DNA from: Salinisphaera sp. T31B1
GTDB taxonomy: Bacteria; Pseudomonadota; Gammaproteobacteria; Nevskiales; Salinisphaeraceae
Length of the DNA stretch: 64,000 nt
Direction of reading: 5' to 3'
Assembly (NCBI RefSeq): GCF_040361275.1
Contig: NZ_APNH01000001.1
Span: 62,001 to 126,000, forward strand
The notes under the pieces were generated by a model that was given only the letters and a program-made list of their open reading frames with translations, searched no databases and had not been told where the DNA came from. Position numbers and translations under genes: made by a program. This document shows positions 44,167-52,095 of the stretch, one piece after another; within the stretch, counting starts at the first letter, position 1; the number at the start of each line of letters is the position of its first letter.

Positions 44167-45594
44167 TCAGTAGAACAACGGAGCGATAAACAGCAGACTG
44201 ACGGTGAAGATCGCCGTGGAGACGATCATCATCAGCGCGGTATAGCCCAGGATGTCTCGTGCCTTGAGCGCGGTGACGCCGAGCAGGGGCAGCATCCACA
44301 TTGGCTGCACGCCGTTGGTCAGCTCGTCACCGTAGGAAAACGCCAGCACGGTGGTCGGAATATCAGCCCCCACCGAACGCGCCGCTTCGATGAGCATCGG
44401 CCCCTGGACCGCCCACTGGCCGCCGTTCGACGGCACCATCAGGTTGACGAACGCTGCGCTCAGCGTGGTCATCAGCGGGAAGGTATGCACCGTCGAAATA
44501 TTGACCAGGCCCTGGGCGAACAGGGTGATCAGCCCCGAACCGGCCATCATGCCCATGATCCCGGCATAGAAGGGAAACTGGAGCACGATCTGGCCGCAGG
44601 TCTTGATACCGCGGTCGATGGCGCGGACATAGGCGATCGGCCGGCCGTAGGCGATCAGCCCGAGAGTCAGGAACGTGAAGTTCACGATATTTAGGTTCAG
44701 ATCGAACCCGTTGGTGATAAAGAACTTGATGATGTAGCCCAGCGCCAGCGCCACGATACATAGCGTCAGCAGGCGGGAGTTCTCGACCCGCTCGGCGAAT
44801 GTGTGTCGAGCCGGCGGTACTTCCGTGCTGACCGCGGCCGCGCCGACGCTCCGGGCCCCGCCGTCCACCGGTGCATCGGCCACGTCGACACGCCCGCTGT
44901 CGCTCGCCGCCCGCATGACGCCGATTTCCTTATCACTGACCGCCCGGATGCCGTCGCCGGTCGGGTGCATGCGTCGACAGACCCACGGCAGCAGTATCAG
45001 CAGGGCGGCCGAAACGATCAGGTTCAACGGCGAAAGCACGGTCTGGGTCAGCGGTATCAGTCCGATCTGATCGGAGAGGAAATGATCGGGAGTATTGACC
45101 AGCAACGACGTGGTCGACGACAGCCCGCCCTGCGATGTGGTGGCACCGGCAAACCCGGCGGCGACTGCCAGCGGATAGTGCACGCGAATGCCCCGGAGCT
45201 TGGCCTGAAGACAGATTTCCCGGGCGGATACGGCACCGATGATCAGGCCCAGCCCCCAGTTGATGAACGACACGCCGACCGAAAGCAGGCAGACGAGCAT
45301 GACCGCCGTACCGGCCGAATTGGGCAGCTTGGCCAGCCGGATGATCACCCGTTGTACCGGCGGCGACTCGGCCAGCACATAGCCGAAAAGCAGAATGGCC
45401 ACCATCTGCATGGAGAACTTGAGCAGTCCCCAGAAGCCGTCGTACCAGTAATCGACCATCTCCAGCGGGCCCGCGCCGGCGAGCACGATTCCGAAAACGA
45501 ATACCAGCACCGTCAGCATGATGGCGAAGGCAAACGGCGTCGGGATGAACTGCCGGGAAAAGGCTGAAAAAAAGGCGGCCAGTCGTTTCAACAT
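44167..45594 (-). CDS. Short-chain fatty acid transporter, AtoE family (operon B)
   Basis: From the ATG at 45594 (GAGGAGC upstream) the protein has 475 residues with about 12 membrane segments. AtoE-family sequences are visible: FINWGLGLIIGAVSAREICL, TTSQGGLSSTTSLLVNTP, LMVPSNGGQWAVQGPMLIEA and NGVQPMWMLPLLGVTALKAR. AtoE imports acetoacetate and butyrate-like acids in E. coli. A hydrophilic insert (about 225-275) lies in the middle. It heads operon B and is divergent from a paralogue. Confidence 0.9.
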   Translation of the reverse strand: MLKRLAAFFSAFSRQFIPTPFAFAIMLTVLVFVFGIVLAGAGPLEMVDYWYDGFWGLLKFSMQMVAILLFGYVLAESPPVQRVIIRLAKLPNSAGTAVMLVCLLSVGVSFINWGLGLIIGAVSAREICLQAKLRGIRVHYPLAVAAGFAGATTSQGGLSSTTSLLVNTPDHFLSDQIGLIPLTQTVLSPLNLIVSAALLILLPWVCRRMHPTGDGIRAVSDKEIGVMRAASDSGRVDVADAPVDGGARSVGAAAVSTEVPPARHTFAERVENSRLLTLCIVALALGYIIKFFITNGFDLNLNIVNFTFLTLGLIAYGRPIAYVRAIDRGIKTCGQIVLQFPFYAGIMGMMAGSGLITLFAQGLVNISTVHTFPLMTTLSAAFVNLMVPSNGGQWAVQGPMLIEAARSVGADIPTTVLAFSYGDELTNGVQPMWMLPLLGVTALKARDILGYTALMMIVSTAIFTVSLLFIAPLFY

Positions 45595-45652
45595 GGCTTG
45601 CTCCTCGTTCACACGGTCGATACTGGCCAACCATCAGCCAGCGCTTATAATT

Positions 45653-45669
45653 GTTCTATTATTTGGAAC
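45653..45669. promoter_or_regulatory. IclR-type operator candidate C (operon B side)
   Basis: GTTCTATTATTTGGAAC, 59-75 bp upstream of the AtoE-type gene of operon B. Both arms fit the shared palindrome with one change (GTTCT/GGAAC), one of the two best copies. Confidence 0.6.
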
Positions 45670-46072
45670 GCTATTTTGCTATTCAGATTATTGTCGCGTT
45701 CCGGTGATGTCAAGACATGGCCGACCTGGCGGCCCATGCCGCGATCCGCTACCCACCCAGGCGAGGCGGATTCTGATGGTCACGTGCCTGAGCCGAACAG
45801 CCGATCGCGCGTCAGGCGCCATCGGCACGCGCTGACCTCGACACAATCGATCGATTGAATAATTTTCGATATCAGATACTTGCAGTAGCCAGACGACTTA
45901 GCCGCCGCCCGCCTGCCGGGGCCGGCCCGTGACGATCCGGCTCTAGTTACGATCGTGCCGTCGCCATAGCTCGGGAAGTGGAGCGCATTGACACGCCCCG
46001 ATCGCCTGGCCCGGGCCTCGTCGGCCCCGGCTCTGGACTACGACTAAAGTCTAGATTAAATTATAGAACTGC

Positions 46073-46089
46073 GGTCCATATTATGGGAC
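46073..46089. promoter_or_regulatory. IclR-type operator candidate D (rightward AtoE side)
   Basis: GGTCCATATTATGGGAC, 111-127 bp upstream of the rightward AtoE gene; centre identical to the consensus, one change in each arm. A half-site AGAAC lies just upstream, similar to the extra half-site beside candidate B. Confidence 0.6.
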
Positions 46090-46199
46090 GCTCGACGCTG
46101 CCAAGTGTGGTTGCGCTCGTTCGGCGCCGGCCGAGCAAAACTCGAACCGTTATATCGGTCGGCATACAGGCATAGCCAGTTCCCTATAAGGAAAAACAT

Positions 46200-47684
46200 A
46201 TGGCGATCGATGAACGCGAACTCGGCCGCACGCGCGGTTACGACAGCAGCGACGACGCTCCGCCGGGCAGCCGCCTGGAGCGCATCGCTTTGGCAGTCAC
46301 GACCTGGACAGAGCGCTGGTTCCCCGATGCCTATGTGATCGCATTGCTGGCACTGGTGATCGTCTCCGGTGCCGCTCTGCTGATCGGCGCACGGCCGACC
46401 GATATCGTTTCGGCCGTCGGTGACAACTACTGGAACCTGACTCGTTTCACCTACCAGATGGCCATGGTGATCCTGACCGGCTTCGCACTTGCGGCCGCCC
46501 CGCCGATCCGTCGGATGATCGAAGCCCTGGCTGCCGTGCCTCGCAGCGGACCGGGCGCGATCGCGTTCATTGCTCTGATGAGCATGATCGCTGGGCTGCT
46601 GAACTGGGGCTTTGGCATGATGTTCAGCGCATTTCTGGTCATGGCGCTCGCTGCGCGCCCCAGCCTGAACATGGATCTGCGTGCGGCCGCAGCAGCGGGT
46701 CTGCTGGGTACCGGCAGCACGAACATGGTCGGGCTGTCCTCCACCGCTGCCCTACTGCATGCCACACCGGCCAGCGTGCCCCCAGAGCTGCTCGCGATCT
46801 CCGGCTATATTCCGCTGACCGAGACCGTCTTCCTCTGGCAGAACGCCGTGCTGATCGCTGCCATGGCCACGGTCGGCCTGTTCGTGGCCTATTGCACCGC
46901 CCCGCGCGGGGCAGCGGTACACACCGCCGAGAGCATGGGGATCAATGCCGCGGCCCTGTTCGCCGACAGCGATGCCGACGACCAGGCATCGGCTGAACGC
47001 CGACCGGGGGATTTTCTGTCAGACCACCCGGCGCTGGCCTTGATCACCGGCGCGGTCATGGCGTGCTGGATCTCCATGCAGATATGGGACAACGGGTTTG
47101 CGGCCACCATCTCCAATCTGAACAACTACATCTTCATCACGCTGACCCTCGCCATACTGCTGAACTTTCGTATACGCCGATTTCTCAAGGCAGTCGCCGA
47201 AGCCGTGCCCTCGATCGGGGCGGTACTGATCCAGTTTCCGATCTATGCGGCGGTCGCGGCCGTGCTGATGACCGCCGAGAATCCGGCCGGCCAGACCGTG
47301 GCCGATTATCTGGGCGACATGTTCGCCAGCCTGGCGAGCCCACAGCTGCTGCCGCCGGTGGTCGCGATCTATTCCTACGTCGTTGGCGTATTCATCCCCT
47401 CGGCCGGGGCGAAATGGGTGCTGGAGGCACCTTATATTCTTCAGGCCGGCAACGAGTTGCACAGCCATCTGGGCTGGCTGATCAATATCTATGGGGCGGC
47501 CGAGTCGGTCGCGAACCTGCTCAACCCGTTCTGGATGCTGCCGATCCTCGGTCTGCTGTCTCTTCAGGCGCGAAGCGTGGTGGGATTCACCTTCATCTAC
47601 TTCGTGTTTCTCGCACCGACCGTGCTGATTGTCGGCTGGCTACTCGGCTATACCCTGCCCTATCACCCGCCGGTCATGCCGTAA
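46200..47684 (+). CDS. Short-chain fatty acid transporter, AtoE family (paralogue)
   Basis: Protein of 494 residues with about 12 membrane segments. It is related to the divergent AtoE gene: LLNWGFGMMFSAFLVMALAA, TNMVGLSSTAALLHATP, IPSAGAKWVLEAPYILQAG and NPFWMLPILGLLSLQARSV match the corresponding parts of its neighbour, but overall they differ strongly, so this is an old split rather than a recent duplication. AAGGA precedes the start. It would import a short-chain or oxo acid. Confidence 0.88.
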   Translation: MAIDERELGRTRGYDSSDDAPPGSRLERIALAVTTWTERWFPDAYVIALLALVIVSGAALLIGARPTDIVSAVGDNYWNLTRFTYQMAMVILTGFALAAAPPIRRMIEALAAVPRSGPGAIAFIALMSMIAGLLNWGFGMMFSAFLVMALAARPSLNMDLRAAAAAGLLGTGSTNMVGLSSTAALLHATPASVPPELLAISGYIPLTETVFLWQNAVLIAAMATVGLFVAYCTAPRGAAVHTAESMGINAAALFADSDADDQASAERRPGDFLSDHPALALITGAVMACWISMQIWDNGFAATISNLNNYIFITLTLAILLNFRIRRFLKAVAEAVPSIGAVLIQFPIYAAVAAVLMTAENPAGQTVADYLGDMFASLASPQLLPPVVAIYSYVVGVFIPSAGAKWVLEAPYILQAGNELHSHLGWLINIYGAAESVANLLNPFWMLPILGLLSLQARSVVGFTFIYFVFLAPTVLIVGWLLGYTLPYHPPVMP

Positions 47685-47747
47685 CAGCGACCCGGCCCGC
47701 GCGCCGGTCGTGCCCGCTTCGCCAAGCGGTCGTGATCGGTGCGCGGT

Positions 47748-49232
47748 CTAGAGATCGTTTTCGAGATCGACGAGCGTATCGACGATCGCCGCGAAGGCCT
47801 CGGCGGTACGGGTTTCGTCGTGCTGGTCACGGATGACCTGTCGAAACCATTTCGCCAACGTCTTCTGTCGGGCGGTGGGCATATCCCGCGCGATGCTGTG
47901 CTCGGGCTCGGCGAGCGCGTCGAGCTCGCCGTCCCCGCGGCGCGCATGGGCCCTCGACAGAATCTGGCGATAACGGATGAGAATGGAATCCAGCAGCACC
48001 CAGGCGAAATTGGGGTTGCGCGGCGGGCCGAGCGTGATCTGACGGCCACCCAACGCGCCCAGCGGTCCCAGGTCCGCCTTGAGCGTGGGCAGGGCATCGC
48101 CCTTGAAGAAAGCCAGCGCGCCGCCGCCGATACCGCCGATGATCGCTCCGAGTCCCATGGAATGGCCGAACGTGGCGGCATCGATGCTCAGACCGGCGGT
48201 TGCGCCGGCCGCTGCACTGGCGACCGTGAGTTGCTGGCGGTTCAATCCCAGCCGGCGCCAGGTCTCGTCGCTGGTCAGATCCAGATCGTCGCCGAACCCG
48301 TCGCGCGGCTTGGCCCGGACCGCCGTATGCCGATAGATGGCCAGCAGCGCATCGGCTGTTTCGCGCTCGAGCACGCTCATGCGCTCGAAGTAGCGCGCGG
48401 CCGCCGTCTTTTCGGCCTCGCGCCTTGCCGTGGCCGGCGCCGGGCCATCTTCGTCATAGGTCCGCCGTTCTCTGAGCCGCAGCGCGTCTTGCAGGAACGA
48501 CTGGATATGTTCGGCGGCGGTCTCCCGGCGCTGGGCCCATTCGGCATCCAGTAGCGCCAGGGTCGCATCCAGATGATCGCGGTCGCGCTCGTCGATCTGG
48601 TTGAGCGCGGCCAGCAGCTCCCGCCGTGCGGTAAACCGAGCCTGATGGGCATCGAAGCCGCGCACGAGATTGAACGCCTGCCCCAGATGCGCACGCCAGT
48701 CGGCTTCGAAGGCGCCTTCGGACGCGCCGCGTCGATTGAGCACCGCCAGCCGAGCCCGTCCGGAAAACCGAAGAATCTCGATTTCGGCCAGGAAGCTGTC
48801 CTGGACAGGTACACCCGGGTCGACGACATACAGGATGCCGGCCCCTTCAAGCAGCGGTTCCAGCAGGCGGCACTCGTCCTGGAACTCCCCGCCGCTGCGA
48901 TAGCGCTCGACGAAACGGCGCAGCACATCGAGCCCGGGCGTGGTCTGGTCATTGCCATGCAGCCCGCGGATGGCACGCAGGGCATCCACCGGTCGCTGAA
49001 AGCCAGGGGTATCGATGAACCGCAATCGTTCCACGCCGTCGAGCACCAGCGACAGCCGCTGGCACCGGGTGGTCTCGCCCGGCTCGGGCGAGATGCGGAT
49101 GATGCGGTCGTCGTCCTCTTCGAGCAGCGTGGCCAGCACCGCCGACTTGCCCATATTGACCTTGCCCACGACGGCGAAACAGGGCACCTCGTCAGTCACC
49201 CACTGGCCGGGTGTTGGTTCGACCGGATTCAT
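47748..49232 (-). CDS. GTPase with DUF3482 domain
   Basis: From the ATG at 49232 the protein has 494 residues. An N-terminal GTPase domain has a P-loop (VVGKVNMGKSAVLATLLEED) and G3 motif (IDTPGFQ). The G4 motif NKxD is degenerate: VLNRRGASEG. A long helical region and Gly/Ala-rich hydrophobic hairpin (TVASAAAGATAGLSIDAATF, then AIIGGIGGGALAFF) follow, as in DUF3482 proteins, suggesting membrane association. It is found next to DUF2868 proteins in many gammaproteobacteria. The cellular role is not known. Confidence 0.82.
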   Translation of the reverse strand: MNPVEPTPGQWVTDEVPCFAVVGKVNMGKSAVLATLLEEDDDRIIRISPEPGETTRCQRLSLVLDGVERLRFIDTPGFQRPVDALRAIRGLHGNDQTTPGLDVLRRFVERYRSGGEFQDECRLLEPLLEGAGILYVVDPGVPVQDSFLAEIEILRFSGRARLAVLNRRGASEGAFEADWRAHLGQAFNLVRGFDAHQARFTARRELLAALNQIDERDRDHLDATLALLDAEWAQRRETAAEHIQSFLQDALRLRERRTYDEDGPAPATARREAEKTAAARYFERMSVLERETADALLAIYRHTAVRAKPRDGFGDDLDLTSDETWRRLGLNRQQLTVASAAAGATAGLSIDAATFGHSMGLGAIIGGIGGGALAFFKGDALPTLKADLGPLGALGGRQITLGPPRNPNFAWVLLDSILIRYRQILSRAHARRGDGELDALAEPEHSIARDMPTARQKTLAKWFRQVIRDQHDETRTAEAFAAIVDTLVDLENDL

Positions 49233-49233
49233 G

Positions 49234-50661
49234 TCAGGCTCCCGGGTCAAACGCGGCCACCTCGGTGGCCGGATCGCGCAGGCCATCCACGAAACGGGTC
49301 CAGCGGGCCATATGCTCGTCCGCCGGCGCGCTCCAGCGGCCCTCGCCCTGCCCGATCACCACCCAGGTCACCGGTGTATCCGCGCCGGCGGCGTTTCGCA
49401 CCCGTGCCTGCAGCGCCGCCGCCTGACGCGGCGACAGACTCCAGTCTGCCACCGCGAGCAGGACATGAGCCGGGGCGTCGGCCAGCGCCGAATCGGCCGC
49501 AGCCTGCTCGGCCTCGTCGAGCACGTCGATACGGTGCACCGCCTGAGGATTCAATCGCAGCGCTCGCAGACAGAACCCGCGCAGTTCGTCGCCGCTCACC
49601 CCGTTGCCACCGACATCGAGCACCAGCGCACCATCGGCTGCCGCGGCTGCGACCGCACCGCGTTCGACTGCGGTCAGCCCACGCCACAACGCCCGGTGCC
49701 GCGGAGCCTGAAAATCCAGCCTGGCCAGCGCTCGGTGTTCGCGCCAACCGAAGTAGCCGATCAGCAGCAGGCGCGGGAGCACGCCCCAGACCAACAGCGA
49801 CATCAACAGAAAACGCCACCAAGCGCCGGCACTGGCCGGCGTGTCGGGCACGCGCTTGACCCCGTCGACGAAACGCGCACGGCTGGATTCGATAGCCGCA
49901 GTGCTCGGCACCGCAGCCGGCCAGGCCCATTGCCAGGGGGTGGCAATGGCCTGGACCGATGACTGCATCAGTCCGCCCGTCTCGGGCGTGGCTTCCCAGT
50001 AGAAACGCACATCGAAGATCATCAGACAGCCGATGAAGGCCGCGACCAGGCCGACGCTGAAACCCAGCCCGCCACGCTGGAGCGTGCCGCCCAGGGCCGC
50101 CGCCAGCGCTCGTCTGGGCTGTCGGCCTTCGAGCAGACGTTCGCGCCAGTCCGCGGCAACGCCATCTGGCTCGGCTCCGGTCACACCCGCGCCCAGACGC
50201 AGACCAAGATCCAACAGCCGCTCGAGGGCCTGGCCGCTACCCTGCCCTGCGATGCGCACGATCGCCCAGAGCACGAACACCGCCCACGGCACGATCAACG
50301 TCAGCGCGAAGAACACGATGACGTGCACGCTTTGCGATACACCGGCACACAGGCCCGCGACGAGAATGAATCCGGCGAGGGCCATGCCCAGCGACAGACC
50401 CAGCTCGGCCACGCTGCGCCCGCGGCGCCACAGACGCCCCGGCACGGGCGGCGTGTGCTGGGCGCGCATGGCCAACCACAATCGCAGGCCGCGTCGCCGC
50501 CGCGCGATCTCGCTGCCGGCGCCGAGTTGCGGACGGATATCCCGGGCGAAATAGAGCCGATCACCGGCGATATCGTCTTCGGACATGCCAGCGAGCAGCG
50601 CCTCGAAATCGATCAGGTCGGCCAGCGTCCAGCCGACAGGCGTTCGTCGGACAGCGTTCAT
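49234..50661 (-). CDS. DUF2868 membrane protein, partner of the DUF3482 GTPase
   Basis: Protein of 475 residues. The N-terminal RRTPVGWTLADLIDFEALLA segment is followed by paired membrane helices (GLSLGMALAGFILVAGLCAG, HVIVFFALTLIVPWAVFVLW), then GFSVGLVAAFIGCLMIFDVR, another helix near residue 285, and a soluble C-terminal domain of mixed alpha/beta type. The pairing of DUF2868 with a DUF3482 GTPase, separated here by 1 bp, suggests they form a membrane-bound pair. No function is established. Confidence 0.8.
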   Translation of the reverse strand: MNAVRRTPVGWTLADLIDFEALLAGMSEDDIAGDRLYFARDIRPQLGAGSEIARRRRGLRLWLAMRAQHTPPVPGRLWRRGRSVAELGLSLGMALAGFILVAGLCAGVSQSVHVIVFFALTLIVPWAVFVLWAIVRIAGQGSGQALERLLDLGLRLGAGVTGAEPDGVAADWRERLLEGRQPRRALAAALGGTLQRGGLGFSVGLVAAFIGCLMIFDVRFYWEATPETGGLMQSSVQAIATPWQWAWPAAVPSTAAIESSRARFVDGVKRVPDTPASAGAWWRFLLMSLLVWGVLPRLLLIGYFGWREHRALARLDFQAPRHRALWRGLTAVERGAVAAAAADGALVLDVGGNGVSGDELRGFCLRALRLNPQAVHRIDVLDEAEQAAADSALADAPAHVLLAVADWSLSPRQAAALQARVRNAAGADTPVTWVVIGQGEGRWSAPADEHMARWTRFVDGLRDPATEVAAFDPGA

Positions 50662-50917
50662 GTGCCTGGGAGAACCTCAGATTGAGTAATGACAGGCGCA
50701 CCCGAGGTCGATACACGTGGCCGCCAGGAAAACGCGAGCGTAGCGTGCTCATGACAGGCTAGCGAACGCGCGTGGCGCCCCGAGCCGCGCAAAGCCGCGG
50801 TTTTCCTCGCGATTCGAGAGCAATCCGGCGTCCCAGTCGAGCCGTGAGGATCCCGTGAGCGCGTCGCGATCGAACCACGCCGGCCCCACGGCGCGATCGC
50901 ACCCGCTCGCCGCGGCG

Positions 50918-51088
50918 CTAGTGCTCCAGCACGAAGAAGATGACTTCGCGGAACACCAGTGCCGCCGTGGCGCACACGATCAGGCTCGCCGCGGCCAATC
51001 CGACGAACCACAGCAGACGGCGCGCGCTGTCCCCCAGGCGCATCCGGTTGCGGCGCTTGCCGTGTTCGACGTTAGCCTGGCGCGGCAT
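50918..51088 (-). CDS. Small membrane peptide gene downstream of cydB (CydX/DUF2474-like)
   Basis: A 56-codon frame whose ATG (51088) overlaps the cydB stop as TGATG, so it is likely translated by coupling. After a basic N-terminus with many Arg residues comes RRLLWFVGLAAASLIVCATA and a further hydrophobic stretch to FFVLEH. Small single-helix peptides of this kind (CydX, CydZ or DUF2474) stabilise bd oxidases and lie directly after cydB. The length and position fit; sequence similarity to a named family is only moderate. Confidence 0.72.
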   Translation of the reverse strand: MPRQANVEHGKRRNRMRLGDSARRLLWFVGLAAASLIVCATAALVFREVIFFVLEH

Positions 51089-52095
51089 CAGTGGTAACCC
51101 ATGTCACGGGTGACCTTGCCGCGGAAGATCCAGTACGACCAGCCGGTATAGAACAGGATGAACGGCAGCAGAAAACCCAGTCCGACGATCAGAAACCCCT
51201 GGGTCTCCGGCGGCGAGGCCGCGTTCCAGATAGTCAGATGCGGCGGGATGATATGCGGCCAGAAACTCGCGGCCAGACCGGCATAGCCGACCACGAACAT
51301 CGCCAGCGACAACAGAAACGGCAGATGCTCGTGGCGATGAGCCACACTCCAGTACAGCCCGTAGGAGACCGCGATCGCGGCCAGCGGGAAGGGCACCATC
51401 AACAGCGCGTGCGGAAAACCGAACCAGCGCTCGGCATAGTTGCCGTCGAGAAACGGCACATACAGGCTGACCAGCGCCATGAACACGATCACCGATGTCA
51501 GCAGCATGCGGCTCCAGCCGTAGGCCTTGGCCTGCAACACGCCGGAGGTCTTCATCACCACCCAGGTCGCGCCCAGCAGCGCGTAGCCGGCCACCAGCGC
51601 ACAGCCGGTGAGCAGCGTGAAGGCCGACAGCCAGTCGAAGGCACCCCCCACATACTGTGCGCCCTCAGCGTCGATGCCCTGCACGATCGCGCCCAACGTC
51701 ACGCCCTGGCAGAAGGTCGCCACGATCGAACCCAGGTTGAACGCCATGTTCCAGCCCAGCGGGCGATTGGCCTTGAACCGGAATTCGAAGGCGACACCGC
51801 GAAATATCAGCGCGATCAGCATCAGCGACAGCGGTAGATAAAGCGCCGGCAACAGCACCGTGTAGGCCGGCGGAAAGGCGGCCAGCAGACCGACACCGCC
51901 CAGCACCAGCCAGGTCTCGTTACCGTCCCAGATAGGGGCGACCGAGTTCATCATGATGTCGCGTTCGTGTTCGCCGTGAGCAAAGCCCGACAGGATGCCG
52001 ATGCCCAGCACGAAGCCGTCGAGCAACACATACATGATCACGCCGAAGCCGATGATGCCGAACCACACCAGCGGCAGCAGTTCCATCGTGGTCAT
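51088..52095 (-). CDS. cydB: Cytochrome bd-type quinol oxidase subunit II
   Basis: From the ATG at 52095 the protein has 335 residues with eight membrane helices. CydB features: GVIMYVLLDGFVLGIGILSG, SVAPIWDGNETWLVLGGVGL and AFPPAYTVLLPALYLPLSLM, ending FYTGWSYWIFRGKVTRD. It works with CydA as a quinol oxidase that reduces O2 without pumping protons. It overlaps the cydA stop in ATGA form. The longer upstream frame is not plausible, as it runs through cydA. Confidence 0.95.
   Translation of the reverse strand: MTTMELLPLVWFGIIGFGVIMYVLLDGFVLGIGILSGFAHGEHERDIMMNSVAPIWDGNETWLVLGGVGLLAAFPPAYTVLLPALYLPLSLMLIALIFRGVAFEFRFKANRPLGWNMAFNLGSIVATFCQGVTLGAIVQGIDAEGAQYVGGAFDWLSAFTLLTGCALVAGYALLGATWVVMKTSGVLQAKAYGWSRMLLTSVIVFMALVSLYVPFLDGNYAERWFGFPHALLMVPFPLAAIAVSYGLYWSVAHRHEHLPFLLSLAMFVVGYAGLAASFWPHIIPPHLTIWNAASPPETQGFLIVGLGFLLPFILFYTGWSYWIFRGKVTRDMGYH

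Larger units (their letters stand above)
45595..46199. other. 605-bp divergent control region between two AtoE-type genes
   Basis: No convincing gene is seen; short frames here have no recognisable sequence. The region is locally AT-rich and contains two strong copies of the shared 17-bp palindrome (45653-45669 and 46073-46089). It also holds a perfect 14-bp palindrome, CAATCGATCGATTG (45844-45857), and the short repeat GACTAAAGTC near 46041. It must hold the promoters for operon B and the rightward AtoE gene. Confidence 0.7.

Noticed and set aside
50785-50805. Terminator-like CCGCG...CGCGG-TTTT
   Set aside because: The T run is on the plus strand while all genes here are read from the minus strand, so it would not end them.
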